Positions 26,943-36,705 of a DNA stretch of 64,000 bases are shown in pieces. The notes beneath the pieces are model-generated. The model was not told where the DNA came from. It ran no database searches and saw nothing but the letters and a program-made list of their open reading frames with translations. Position 1 is the first letter of the stretch. The number at the start of each line of letters is the position of its first letter. A program made the translations under genes and the position numbers. Origin of the DNA: JANSWY01 sp965243755 (GTDB lineage: Bacteria; Bacteroidota; Bacteroidia; Cytophagales; Cyclobacteriaceae); NCBI GenBank assembly GCA_965243755.1, contig CBDEVW010000006.1:310001-374000 (forward strand), given 5' to 3'.

Positions 26943-27897
26943 TACCAAAACGTGTTCATTTTGTACGGTAATAACAGGAGATTACCTACCTATAGTTTTG
27001 GCTCAGTATGAGTCACTCACAAGGTTCTGTTCAGAGGTTAAGTACTATGTATTTATTTCAGATAGTGACCATTCAAAAATTGATCTCATAAGGGATGTTA
27101 AGGGAATTATTGTATTAACAGAAAATGACCTGATCAATACTCATCCATTGTATATGGGGTTAAAACAAAAATATTTTCAAAATTACCACAATGAATTTCG
27201 ATGGAGTCTGAAGCCTGTAATTTTGCATTGTATTTTAGAAAAGTACAATGAGAAAGTGATCTATATTGACAGTGATCTATATTTTTTTGCTGAATATCAA
27301 TTTCTCTTTGATCTGTTAAGCTCTTACAAGATTTTACTTTCACCACATTGGCGTTCTTCGGATCCTTTCGTGGATCCTTCCGGGTTTGAATTGAACTTTC
27401 GTGATGGAATTTTCAATGCCGGGTTTATTGGAGTCAATATTGGAGCACAACCGATTCTGGTATATCTGATGAAATGCTGCCTTTACAAGTGTGAAGTGGA
27501 CTTTAGCCGTGGTTTGTTTGATGATCAGAAGTATTTGGATATTTTGCCAAGTAGATATGAGGAGGTTGGTATCCTTAGGCATAAGGGGTGCAATGTTGGT
27601 AATTGGAATCAGGTAGATTGCAAAAGAGTTCTACAACCTGATGGCTCGGTTCTGATAAATAATTTGTTTGAAATCGTCTTTATTCATTTCACTACATCAA
27701 CAATTCGTGGGATATTGTTTGGTAATGACAGTTATCTCAAGGATTACTTAAAGCAATATAATAACCATTTGATAGCCCTGGGGATGCACGATATTGTCGA
27801 GCATCATACAATTAAGTTCAATAAGCTCAAGAGAAGACCTTTAATTTTAAAAAGATTTTTTCGCTTGATCAAGGCAGTGAAAAAGATGAGAAAATAG
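26935..27897 (+). CDS. GT-A fold glycosyltransferase (GT8-like)
   Basis: A GT-A type protein of about 320 residues if it starts at the GTG at 26935 (GTGACTAA overlap with the upstream stop); a TTG at 26902 would add 11 residues. The fold starts directly with SFCTVITGDYLPIVLAQYESL, and VIYIDSDLYFF contains the metal-binding DxD (Asp112, Asp114). Later blocks NAGFIGVNIG, DDQKYLD and HKGCNVGNWN are typical of GT8-like nucleotide-sugar transferases. The C-terminal 25 residues are strongly basic, perhaps a membrane-surface contact. Acceptor unknown; the cluster suggests modification of a membrane or exported product. Confidence 0.75.
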   Translation: MTNTKTCSFCTVITGDYLPIVLAQYESLTRFCSEVKYYVFISDSDHSKIDLIRDVKGIIVLTENDLINTHPLYMGLKQKYFQNYHNEFRWSLKPVILHCILEKYNEKVIYIDSDLYFFAEYQFLFDLLSSYKILLSPHWRSSDPFVDPSGFELNFRDGIFNAGFIGVNIGAQPILVYLMKCCLYKCEVDFSRGLFDDQKYLDILPSRYEEVGILRHKGCNVGNWNQVDCKRVLQPDGSVLINNLFEIVFIHFTTSTIRGILFGNDSYLKDYLKQYNNHLIALGMHDIVEHHTIKFNKLKRRPLILKRFFRLIKAVKKMRK

Positions 27898-28351
27898 AAA
27901 CGAGCTTCTGATGAATTTCTTACCACATTCCGCTCTTTTTGATTAAAAGAAGTATAGTTCACTTACTCAGATTCCTTTGGAATTGATTAAACCACGGGGC
28001 TCAAAATATCGAATAAAATGCATTAATAGCGATTCATGAATTCGATAAATACCCTGAACTAAGTTCAGAATCCAATATTATTGGAATTTGAAAAAATTAT
28101 TGGAATTTCTGCATGTTTTTGTATTTGAGTTCATTGCAGAATGTAATGAATGTACTAGATTTGATGAGTGCAATAAGCAAGTTCATCAAGATCTAATAGG
28201 ACTCAACCGTCGTTCTAGTCGATATTTTGAAGCCAGGTACTTTACAATCTCTGTGAGTTTGGGGTGGAATATTTCCTGAAACACTGGTTAGGTCATTTTA
28301 GCAGAAGTTGATCATTAAACTATTTTTTAACCATTAAAAATCACAATTTAA
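27898..28351. other. Intergenic region without a supported gene
   Basis: An AT-rich spacer after the glycosyltransferase. A 63-codon TTG-initiated frame at 28088-28279 lacks a family match or credible start signal and is not called. No tRNA, terminator or clear promoter was found. Confidence 0.4.
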
Positions 28352-29149
28352 ATGAAACAAATTATGATGTCTGCTATGATAGCAGCAATTCTCCTAAGCT
28401 CTTGTTCTTCTGATGAAGAAGCTGACGAAATTATTCCTTTAGTAGCGGATTTTGAAGTCACAATAAATGGAGAAGCTCCGAATGCCCAAATTATGCTTCA
28501 AAACAATTCTACAGGAGCCAATACTTACTCATGGAGCTTTAGTCAAGGAGCCAGCATAGAAAGCTCCACGGACGAAACTCCAACAGGTGTTATCGTTGAT
28601 AAGTCAGGGGACTTATCCATTACTCTCACAGCTGGTGATGGAACAAACGAAACGCAAATCACTAAAATTGTTAATATCGGAGGAAACAGTGCAATAAACA
28701 CTTATGAGGATATTGAATTTGCACAAAATGCTGGAGATCCAACCATTGCCCGTTTCTTTTCCACATCGACAGGTCAGTCTATTTTGGATGAGGAAGTAAA
28801 TGAAACAAATGGTCCATCCATAGATTTAGCATTTAAAGGACACGAAAGCACTTTTATTTTTTTTGAAAGTCCAGACAATTTATTTGATAATTCCTTTCAA
28901 ATTCCAGGAGCAACAACCACCAAAATTGTTAATTACGAATCTGGATTTTCCATTGAGGATTTTGATTTAATGACTGATGATCAGTTGTTAACCGGGTTAG
29001 CTATTGAGCATGATGAATCAGCGATAGGTACTTTAGACTTTCCTGTAACAGTTCTATTTGAGAATTCACAAGGAAAGAAAGGGGTCATCAAATTAAAGCA
29101 GGTTAATTCTTCAAGTTTACTGGTTGATGTAAAAGTACAAAAATATTAA
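28352..29149 (+). CDS. PKD-like domain lipoprotein
   Basis: A 265-residue lipoprotein (lipobox LLSSC-S, Cys about 18). Residues about 30-110 form a PKD-like beta-sandwich: ADFEVTINGEAPNAQIMLQNNSTGANTYSWSF with the conserved N/S-T-G...Y-x-W core and a closing TKIVNI strand. Residues about 115-265 are a second beta-rich domain (FAQNAGDPTIARFFSTSTGQ, PSIDLAFKGH) I do not recognise. Probably displayed at the surface. It stands directly upstream of the chitinase but is separated by a terminator and 400 bases. Confidence 0.75.
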   Translation: MKQIMMSAMIAAILLSSCSSDEEADEIIPLVADFEVTINGEAPNAQIMLQNNSTGANTYSWSFSQGASIESSTDETPTGVIVDKSGDLSITLTAGDGTNETQITKIVNIGGNSAINTYEDIEFAQNAGDPTIARFFSTSTGQSILDEEVNETNGPSIDLAFKGHESTFIFFESPDNLFDNSFQIPGATTTKIVNYESGFSIEDFDLMTDDQLLTGLAIEHDESAIGTLDFPVTVLFENSQGKKGVIKLKQVNSSSLLVDVKVQKY

Positions 29150-29246
29150 TCCTTTACACATGTAGTTTGATTGGATGTGCCAGTCTACTTCATGGTGGGT
29201 AATAACTGGTTTACTAACCAAGGATAAATACTTAACATTTCTGAAT

Positions 29247-29289
29247 CAAAAGCCGTACGGATTTTCAAGAATCTAGTGCGGTTTTTTTA
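29247..29289 (+). terminator. Intrinsic terminator of the PKD lipoprotein gene
   Basis: An imperfect stem pairs AAAGCCGTACGGATT (about 29248-29263) with AATCTAGTGCGG (about 29270-29281) through G-U and one bulge, followed by seven T residues. Confidence 0.65.
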
Positions 29290-29553
29290 TTTGATGTTAA
29301 GGTAGTTTCATTATCAGTGGTATAGCTAGTCACAACGGCCAATTTTTAGTGGGACCTAACTGAACAAACAAACATCAATACCACCAACCCATTTTCGTTA
29401 ATTCGCCAGTCCATTATTGAGCAATCGTGTCGTTGAGCTACAAACCATTGCAATTCAGCTAAAAAAATTTAGTGTGTTTCCTTTTGTGCATAGCTTCTGA
29501 GTTAAAACCGTTAAGCGCGGTTAGTTTTTAAACCTAAACCTATACAAACTATA
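29290..29553. promoter_or_regulatory. Chitinase upstream region
   Basis: A 264-base spacer before the chitinase ATG. No TAnnTTTG element could be placed. A small inverted repeat, AACCG-N7-CGGTT, lies at about 29506-29522, 32 bases before the start codon, and could be an operator or a leader hairpin; this is only a structural observation. Confidence 0.3.
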
Positions 29554-32500
29554 ATGAAAACTACAGCTAGAAATGTAGCATGCCAGACGGGCTATGCTAT
29601 CTTATTTTTTTGGCTTGCAATTTCCCTCAACCTGCAAGCTCAAGTGAACACAGGAGGTAGTGCTCAGACCAGTAATCATAACAAACAGGTCATCGGGTAC
29701 ATCACCAATTGGGATGCATGGAAACAAGCTTCTGCCGGTGTTCCCGCACAAGGCGCTTTGACGCATCTCAATATTGATTATTCCAAATATACTATTCTTA
29801 ATTATTCCTTTTTTGGTGTAGCGGTAGATGGATCTCTTCATAGTGGGGACCACCGCAATAAACAGATTTACCAGGAAGGTCAGACCCAGCAGCCCAATGA
29901 TATTTTTCATACAATCCTCACCGATAGCTGGGATTTGCACCTGTTGTTTGGTGAAATGGAAACGGTCTACTATATCAACCAGGAAATCAAACAAAGAGCA
30001 GAGGCTCAGGGGTTTGTGGTGGAAGTTGAAGGCACTACCTGGGAACATCCCGGATGGGGCCTGAGTGGTGGATTGCCGCTACCCTTGCACAAAGAAGATG
30101 GTGCACCAGGCTTGTTGGAGCTTGCCCATGCCAATGGTGTGAAAGTTATGGCGTCTATCGGAGGATGGAGCATGTGTAAACACTTCCCGGAAATGGCAGC
30201 AGACCCGGTAAAGCGGGCCAAATTCATTGCGGATTGTCAAAAGCTTATCAACATAGGATTCGATGGTATTGACCTGGACTGGGAATACCCTGGACCCTTT
30301 GCGGGGATGAACTTTACAGGGTCCAACGCTGATTTTGGCAACTTCCTGACATTGGTCACAGAGCTGAGAGCCGCGATTGGTCCGGATAAACTGATCACCT
30401 CAGCCATGTCAGCATCACCACAAAAGCTTCAGGGATTTGACTGGGCGCAACTGGCAAGTGTGATGGACTACTTCAATATGATGACCTATGACATGAACGG
30501 TGGTTGGTCAAACATTGCCGGTCATAATGCACCGGTTTATGCCTATGACGGGGCTGAAGTTGCTGAGTTTAACTGGGAATCTACCAGACAGGCATTGGTT
30601 GCTCTGGGAGTGCCGGCCAATCAAATCAATTTTGGTATTCCATTTTACGGGAGAGGGGTGATCACCAATGGACCCGCAGGTTTAAATGCACCTACATTAA
30701 AAAGGTCTGAAACGGTACAGCCAGATGGGCCAATCACTACTTGCGCGGATTTTACCAACTGGCCCAGGGATGTTTATGACGGTACGCCAAACCATTTCTA
30801 TATTCAGCAACAAACAGGGTCGGGAAGTGGCTGGACAAAACACTGGGATGACCAGGCCAAGGTACCCTACATGACCAAGGACAACTTCTTCCTAAGCTAT
30901 GATGACGAGCAGTCGGTTGGTATAAAAGCACAGTATATCAAAGACAATGGCCTTGCTGGAACCATCATCTGGACCGTATATGGAGATCTTGAAATGAGCG
31001 GTACCGCGACCAATTTTGGGACTAAACTAAAAAGGTGGTCCAATGTAAGTTCTCCATTGGTCAATAAAATCAATGAAGTATTTGCGGATGGCGTAGTAGA
31101 TCCAGGGAATGAATCGCCTACTGTCAGCATCACTTCACCTGCTTCCGGAAGCTCATTTGTCTTAGGTGAAAGCATCAACTTAACGGCTTCTGCCAATGAT
31201 ACTGATGGTACAGTGACTAAAGTGGAGTTCTACAATGGAAGTACATTGCTGGGGGAAGATACCACCAGTCCTTTTAGTTTTTCATGGACACCCACAACAG
31301 CTGGAAATTACAGCCTTACAGCAAGAGCTACAGATAATGAAAATGCATCCACTACATCAACAGCCATTCAGGTGGAGGTGACAGATAACTCCAATTGTGC
31401 TAATAGTGGATTCCGTGTAGTGGGTTACATGCCTTCATGGCAGGGTGATGTCAACAATATACAGTACGACAAACTCACTCATATCAACTACTCATTTGCC
31501 ATTCCTAACAGTGATGGTACCATTGCTCCAATTGCCAATGAAGCCAAGTTGCAACAACTGGTTGCTCTGGCACATGCCAATGGTGTTAAAGTTCTGCTTG
31601 CAGTAGGAGGCTGGGACCTGGGAGATGGAGGAGGAAACGACTCCAGATTCACTACTTTGGCCTCTTCGCCTTCTACCAGAACAGCATTTGTCAACAACCT
31701 GATGAATCTCGTCAATCAATATAACCTGGATGGCATTGACATGGACTGGGAGTATCCTGATCCTGATACAGGAACAGAGCAACAGGACTATGAACTACTG
31801 ATGCAGGAATTGGGAGCAGCATTACATGCGGAAGGCCAACTATTGACTGCTGCCGTGGTAGCCCTGGGCTGGACAGGAAACGGAATCACCAGCGGTGTAT
31901 TCGACGATGTTGATTTTCTTAATATCATGGCATATGATGGGGGAGACGGTGCACTTCATTCTCCATACAGCTATGCGGTAGATGCCCTTAATTACTGGCT
32001 GGGAAGAGGTTTGCCAGCTTCAAAGGCAGTAGTAGGGGTTCCTTTCTATGGCAGACCTTCCTGGCAGGGATACAGTGCATTGATCTCGCAGGGAGCAGAC
32101 CCATACAGTGATATTTATGGTAACGTACATTACAATGGCATCAACACAATCAAAGACAAGACACAGCTTGCGCTTAATCAGGCCTCCGGGATTATGATCT
32201 GGGAACTTTCCTTCGATACAAATGATCAGACGTCATTAATTACAGCAATCCATGAGGTTGTTGGTGATTGCCAGACTGACCCAAAGGATCCGACCATTAA
32301 CATCACATCCCCTTCTCAGGGAGCTATTTTTAATGTGGGTGACAATGTATCGTTGGTGGCTACAGCCAGTGATGCGGATGGAACTGTCAGCAGTGTAGTG
32401 TTTAATGTCGGCGGACAAAACATAAATGCTACACTGTCTGGTGGAAATTATACCGCAAGCTGGACTGCTGCTGGAAATGGACCAGTACAGGTTGTCGCAA

Positions 32501-35109
32501 CTGCCACTGACAATGAGGGTAGAACCGGGACAGATCAGTTGTCTATTACAGTAGAAGACAATACCAACCCAGGTTGTACAAGTCCGGAATGGGTATCAAG
32601 CCAGGTGTATCATGGCGGAGACATGGTCTCCTACCAAAATGCTGAATACCAGGCGGCACACTGGACACAAAATCAGAATCCCGCGGATAATAATTCCCCA
32701 TGGGGTCCGTGGGTCTATATTGGTCCATGTGATGGAGGAGGTACGAATGAAGCGCCATCAGTTAGTATCACTTCACCTGCCAACAATGCAACTTTTATAG
32801 AAAATCAGGTAATTACTATCAATGCCAGTGCTTCGGACACCGATGGGACTGTGACCCAAGTAGCATTCCTGGTGGACGGTGCTCAAATTGCTGTAGACAA
32901 CTCCGCTCCATACAGTACCAGCTGGACCGCAACATTGGGTAGTCATACATTAACCGCCATTGCCACTGATGATGACGGAGCAACAACAACTTCTGCTGCT
33001 GCTAGTATTCAGGTAAATCAGGATCAGGGCAATCAACCGCCATCTGTTGCTATTAGCTCACCTGCTGCAGGAAGTAGTTTTGAAGTGGGCAATACTGTGA
33101 ACATCACCGCCAATGCTTCTGATGATGGTTCGGTATCGAAGGTAGAGTTTTTAGTCGATGGAAGCCTGATAGGAGAGGATACATCGGCACCTTATAGTAT
33201 TACATGGACTGCTACTGCTGGTAATCATGTCTTGGTGGCACGCGCTACTGACAATGAAAACTTAACTGCCAACTCTGATGGGGTAAATATCACTGTTTCG
33301 GATGGCAACAACAGCTGCACTGCTCCACAGTATGTAGAAGGCGGTGGTTATTCCGGAGGAAGCCAGGTGCAAAATGCGGGTAGTCTGTATGAGTGTAAAC
33401 CTTATCCATACGAGGGCTGGTGCAATGGTGCTGCCTGGGCTTATGAGCCTGGTGTTGGCGACCATTGGCAGGATGCCTGGGATCTGGTTGGTCCTTGCGA
33501 TGGAGGTGGAGGCAATGATGCGCCACAGGTGTCCATCACTGCTCCATCAAATGGAACTTCTTATGATGTTGGTAATACAGTAAATATCACCGCCAATGCC
33601 ACAGATACTGATGGTACAATCACCCAGGTTCAGTTCCTGATCAATGGAAGTGTCATCAGCACTGATACTTCTGCACCTTACACGGCATCATGGAGTGCTA
33701 CGCAGGGCAATCATACCATTGTTGCGATAGCTACAGACGATGGTGGGGCCTCTACTACATCTTCATCTGTAAGCATATCGGTTGGGAATGTGACCCCTCC
33801 ACCATCAGATTTACCGGATCGACTTTTGGTGGGATACTGGCACAATTTCATCAATGGTGCCGGAGGAATGAAGTTAAGCGAAGTATCTGCTGACTGGGAT
33901 GTGATCAACGTTTCCTTTGCCATTCCATCCACTCCTACAGGATCCAACATGGTATTCGAACCGGACAATGCCATTTACAGTTCTGTTCAGGAATTCAAAA
34001 ATGATGTTGCCGCACTGCAGAGCCAGGGTAAGAAGGTATTGATCTCTATTGGGGGAGCCACTGGAGCCATGCACCTGGAAACAGCTGCTGATGCCCAATC
34101 TTACAGTTCCTCAATGATAGGGATCATCGAGGAATATGGGTTTGATGGATTAGACATTGATTTGGAAGGAAGTTCCTTAAGCTTGAGTAGTGGAGATAGC
34201 GACTTTAGAAACCCTGTTTCACCTAAGATTGTCAACTTCATCTCAGGAACTCAGACGATACTAAACCACTTTGGCCCGAACTTTATTCTTACCGCAGCTC
34301 CGGAAACCTTGTTTGTGCAGGGTGGATATACCGGCTATGGCGGATCTACCGGGGCATATCTACCAGTGATTTATGCGTTCAGAAATGACCTGGATTATAT
34401 CCATGTGCAGCATTACAATACCGGTTGTATGCTAGGACTGGACGGGCAGTGTTATTCGCAGGGTACCGCCGATTTTCAGGTAGCCATGGCAGAATTGCTA
34501 TTGCAGGGATTCCCGGTACCTGGTAACCCTGTTCCATTTCCGGCGCTAAGACAGGATCAGATAGCCATCGGACTTCCGGCTACACAGCAGGCAGCTGGTG
34601 GAGGTTATACCAGTCCGGCTGTTGTACAACAGGCACTGGACTACCTGGTGAAAGGCATCCCTTATGGCGGCAATTATACCCTGGTAAACTCAGCGGGATA
34701 CGGAGACTTCAGAGGACTGATGACATGGTCTATCAATTGGGATAAAGCCGCTGGATTTGAGTTTTCTTCAAATCACAGACCTTATCTGGATGCACTAGGA
34801 CCAGCAGGAGCAAGAACTGAGGATGAAGTAATTACGACCCCAGCTGAAATTAAGCACAATGCCATTCAGGTATTCCCTAACCCACATACCAACCAGCTGA
34901 CCCTTTCACTGGACCTGGATGCGGAATCGGTGGTTTCTGCCAGTATCTACAATCTTGAAGGGAAGGAAGTTCAGGTCATTCATTCAAACATTGTCCTGGA
35001 TGAAGGACAACAATCGTTAAGCTGGAGAAGCGATCTGCCAACTGGTTTATACCTGATGAAGGTTGTAATCAACGATGAATCACGATTAATGAAAATTGTT
35101 AAAAGATAA
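29554..35109 (+). CDS. Giant multidomain chitinase, three GH18 domains, T9SS cargo
   Basis: An 1851-residue secreted enzyme. Domain order: signal peptide (about 1-32, NLQAQ-V); GH18-1 (about 45-505) with DGIDLDWEYP, catalytic Glu244; Ig-like module (about 520-610); GH18-2 (about 615-905) with DGIDMDWEYP, Glu733; Ig-like (about 910-1003); CBM5/12-like chitin-binding module (about 1007-1055, two Cys, WVSSQVYHGGDMVSY); two Ig-like modules (about 1065-1155, 1160-1250); second Cys/Trp-rich binding module (about 1254-1316, YPYEGWC); Ig-like (about 1321-1410); GH18-3 (about 1421-1750) with DGLDIDLEG, Glu1538, of a different subfamily starting GYWHNF; type A T9SS sorting domain (about 1765-1851, IQVFPNP ... 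GLYLMKVVINDE). GH18 enzymes hydrolyse chitin with retention. The combination resembles the T9SS-secreted ChiA of Flavobacterium johnsoniae but with an extra catalytic domain. Monocistronic. Confidence 0.95.
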   Translation: MKTTARNVACQTGYAILFFWLAISLNLQAQVNTGGSAQTSNHNKQVIGYITNWDAWKQASAGVPAQGALTHLNIDYSKYTILNYSFFGVAVDGSLHSGDHRNKQIYQEGQTQQPNDIFHTILTDSWDLHLLFGEMETVYYINQEIKQRAEAQGFVVEVEGTTWEHPGWGLSGGLPLPLHKEDGAPGLLELAHANGVKVMASIGGWSMCKHFPEMAADPVKRAKFIADCQKLINIGFDGIDLDWEYPGPFAGMNFTGSNADFGNFLTLVTELRAAIGPDKLITSAMSASPQKLQGFDWAQLASVMDYFNMMTYDMNGGWSNIAGHNAPVYAYDGAEVAEFNWESTRQALVALGVPANQINFGIPFYGRGVITNGPAGLNAPTLKRSETVQPDGPITTCADFTNWPRDVYDGTPNHFYIQQQTGSGSGWTKHWDDQAKVPYMTKDNFFLSYDDEQSVGIKAQYIKDNGLAGTIIWTVYGDLEMSGTATNFGTKLKRWSNVSSPLVNKINEVFADGVVDPGNESPTVSITSPASGSSFVLGESINLTASANDTDGTVTKVEFYNGSTLLGEDTTSPFSFSWTPTTAGNYSLTARATDNENASTTSTAIQVEVTDNSNCANSGFRVVGYMPSWQGDVNNIQYDKLTHINYSFAIPNSDGTIAPIANEAKLQQLVALAHANGVKVLLAVGGWDLGDGGGNDSRFTTLASSPSTRTAFVNNLMNLVNQYNLDGIDMDWEYPDPDTGTEQQDYELLMQELGAALHAEGQLLTAAVVALGWTGNGITSGVFDDVDFLNIMAYDGGDGALHSPYSYAVDALNYWLGRGLPASKAVVGVPFYGRPSWQGYSALISQGADPYSDIYGNVHYNGINTIKDKTQLALNQASGIMIWELSFDTNDQTSLITAIHEVVGDCQTDPKDPTINITSPSQGAIFNVGDNVSLVATASDADGTVSSVVFNVGGQNINATLSGGNYTASWTAAGNGPVQVVATATDNEGRTGTDQLSITVEDNTNPGCTSPEWVSSQVYHGGDMVSYQNAEYQAAHWTQNQNPADNNSPWGPWVYIGPCDGGGTNEAPSVSITSPANNATFIENQVITINASASDTDGTVTQVAFLVDGAQIAVDNSAPYSTSWTATLGSHTLTAIATDDDGATTTSAAASIQVNQDQGNQPPSVAISSPAAGSSFEVGNTVNITANASDDGSVSKVEFLVDGSLIGEDTSAPYSITWTATAGNHVLVARATDNENLTANSDGVNITVSDGNNSCTAPQYVEGGGYSGGSQVQNAGSLYECKPYPYEGWCNGAAWAYEPGVGDHWQDAWDLVGPCDGGGGNDAPQVSITAPSNGTSYDVGNTVNITANATDTDGTITQVQFLINGSVISTDTSAPYTASWSATQGNHTIVAIATDDGGASTTSSSVSISVGNVTPPPSDLPDRLLVGYWHNFINGAGGMKLSEVSADWDVINVSFAIPSTPTGSNMVFEPDNAIYSSVQEFKNDVAALQSQGKKVLISIGGATGAMHLETAADAQSYSSSMIGIIEEYGFDGLDIDLEGSSLSLSSGDSDFRNPVSPKIVNFISGTQTILNHFGPNFILTAAPETLFVQGGYTGYGGSTGAYLPVIYAFRNDLDYIHVQHYNTGCMLGLDGQCYSQGTADFQVAMAELLLQGFPVPGNPVPFPALRQDQIAIGLPATQQAAGGGYTSPAVVQQALDYLVKGIPYGGNYTLVNSAGYGDFRGLMTWSINWDKAAGFEFSSNHRPYLDALGPAGARTEDEVITTPAEIKHNAIQVFPNPHTNQLTLSLDLDAESVVSASIYNLEGKEVQVIHSNIVLDEGQQSLSWRSDLPTGLYLMKVVINDESRLMKIVKR

Positions 35110-35129
35110 TTGGTTAACATAACTGTTGA

Positions 35130-35162
35130 AAAGGGGTGTCCATTATGGGCACCTTTTTTTTT
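35130..35162 (+). terminator. Intrinsic terminator of the chitinase gene
   Basis: Stem GGTGTCC / GGGCACC (one G-U pair) with a short ATTAT loop, followed by eight to ten T residues, 21 bases after the stop. Confidence 0.8.
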
Positions 35163-35266
35163 GAGTTTTGGGTTTTGGGTTTTGAGTTTTGAGTTTTGGG
35201 TTTAGTGTTTTGGGTTTTGAGTTTTGGGTTTAGCGTTTTGGATTTTAGAGTTTAGCGTTTTGAGTT
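35161..35266 (+). repeat. G/T-rich telomere-like low-complexity repeat
   Basis: About 14 imperfect copies of GAGTTTTGGGTTT-type units, some as GGGTTTAGTGTTTT or GAGTTTAGCGTTTT, directly after the chitinase terminator. Same family as the repeats at 1621-1692 and 49395-49462. Confidence 0.85.
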
Positions 35267-35312
35267 TAATGCTCAATTCACCTTCGGAGGCATTTGTAGT
35301 GCCAGAGATAAT

Positions 35313-36704
35313 CTAATCAATCAATTCCTCGGCAAATCGTTTGCTCGCGTGTTTGGAGCATAGGAATTTGATGTAGTCTTCAAGGAAACTGGGAGCATTT
35401 TTATCAATCAATTGCCTCATCGCCAGGTTATATGCCGTATTTGATGAAGGTGCGGTTCCTATACCTGGTATGAACTTATAGCTGAACATTGTTTTGTTAA
35501 GATCATGATCCTTGATGACCACTTCCCCCATAATGGTGGCATTGTACTGACTGTATGATTCCCTGTGGCTGTTGGAGGAGGTGATGATCATCTTCAGTAA
35601 AGGGTTTTCATTGGCTGTTGCCCGATGAATGCCAAGGTCCTCAAAGATGAAGGTCAGATAATCTGTCAGGTACGGTTCTTCAGTGTGCCGAGACTTGTTT
35701 CTGGTTACTACCTCAATGGGATATGATTTAAATGTAATTGTGATCACATTGGATTTCAGGCTATCCCATATGGAAGGATCCAATTCTTTTTTAACATCAG
35801 CTGGTATTGGAAAGTCTACGGCTAGCTGTATTTTGGCATACTTATTTTCAGGGAAGAGCCCATAAATTTTCAGTTGATCCCCATCAATATAATCAGTGAA
35901 TTCATACCAGAATACATTACCATGATGTGTGATAAGCTTCAAGGGCAATTTGTGCAGGACTTGCTTTGTTATTTTGTCGTACGCCAGTTGAGCAATGGTA
36001 AGGGGTTCAGGATCTGTCATGTCAAAGGCATAGGTAGCGCTGTGCTGGAAATGCACTCTTCTCAACTGATTTTCCAGCGCAATGATCAATTCCTGCTTTT
36101 TTGCTTTTAATGCATGCTCATATTTCGGTTCAATCATAATGGACAGTTCTTTTTGCAGAATGCTCAATGATTTGGATGTCTTAAGGATGGCACTTGTTAA
36201 TTCGCCCGTGTTAAGAAGAAATTGGGCGTCTCCCTGAATAATTTCTATGTTTTTGAGAATTTCCTCAAAGTACAAATCCCTTTCTTGTTCATAGATATCC
36301 TTGTCAAGTTGGAATAAAACATAGTAGGAATCAGTCTTCTTGTCGATCCAGTCGTCCATTTTTTCGTGCCCCAGAAGGAGGGAGGAGGAGGAGAGATTGA
36401 TTTGCTCGTTTATGCGATAAGCAATTTCTTCCTCGGTGTACCTCATCGACATGGCTGATCGTGAGCTGATGGAAACGAATATTTTTTCAGCGATTTCCCG
36501 AAGCGCCATTTTTCTGGCTGCCAGGCGATAGTTGTCCTGCTCTAATTTGGCGATACCCACGCCATAGTAGGTATCGCCACTAACAGGTGTTGACCACACC
36601 CAATCAGGTGCTTTCTTACTCTGTCCTGACACCAGACCAGATGAAAGAAACAAAACGCAGAGAAATAATGTAAAACGGAATTGATGAGCGCAGATTTTTT
36701 CCAT
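35313..36704 (-). CDS. LPP20-domain exported protein
   Basis: A 463-residue protein with a signal peptide (about residues 8-28, ending LVSGQ-S). Residues about 30-140 resemble LPP20 lipoproteins: PDWVWSTP..GDTYYGVGIAKLEQDNYRLAARKMALREIAEKIFVSISS, then YYVLFQLDKDIYEQERD. The remaining 320 residues are mixed helix and strand without a recognised domain. It sits one base downstream of a smaller LPP20-like lipoprotein gene, so the two probably act together in the envelope. The function of LPP20-type proteins outside Helicobacter is not established. Confidence 0.75.
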   Translation of the reverse strand: MEKICAHQFRFTLFLCVLFLSSGLVSGQSKKAPDWVWSTPVSGDTYYGVGIAKLEQDNYRLAARKMALREIAEKIFVSISSRSAMSMRYTEEEIAYRINEQINLSSSSLLLGHEKMDDWIDKKTDSYYVLFQLDKDIYEQERDLYFEEILKNIEIIQGDAQFLLNTGELTSAILKTSKSLSILQKELSIMIEPKYEHALKAKKQELIIALENQLRRVHFQHSATYAFDMTDPEPLTIAQLAYDKITKQVLHKLPLKLITHHGNVFWYEFTDYIDGDQLKIYGLFPENKYAKIQLAVDFPIPADVKKELDPSIWDSLKSNVITITFKSYPIEVVTRNKSRHTEEPYLTDYLTFIFEDLGIHRATANENPLLKMIITSSNSHRESYSQYNATIMGEVVIKDHDLNKTMFSYKFIPGIGTAPSSNTAYNLAMRQLIDKNAPSFLEDYIKFLCSKHASKRFAEELID

Positions 36705-36705
36705 T

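Noticed and set aside
28088..28279. 63-codon frame before the PKD lipoprotein
   Set aside because: TTG start, no recognisable domain, no ribosome binding site or promoter.
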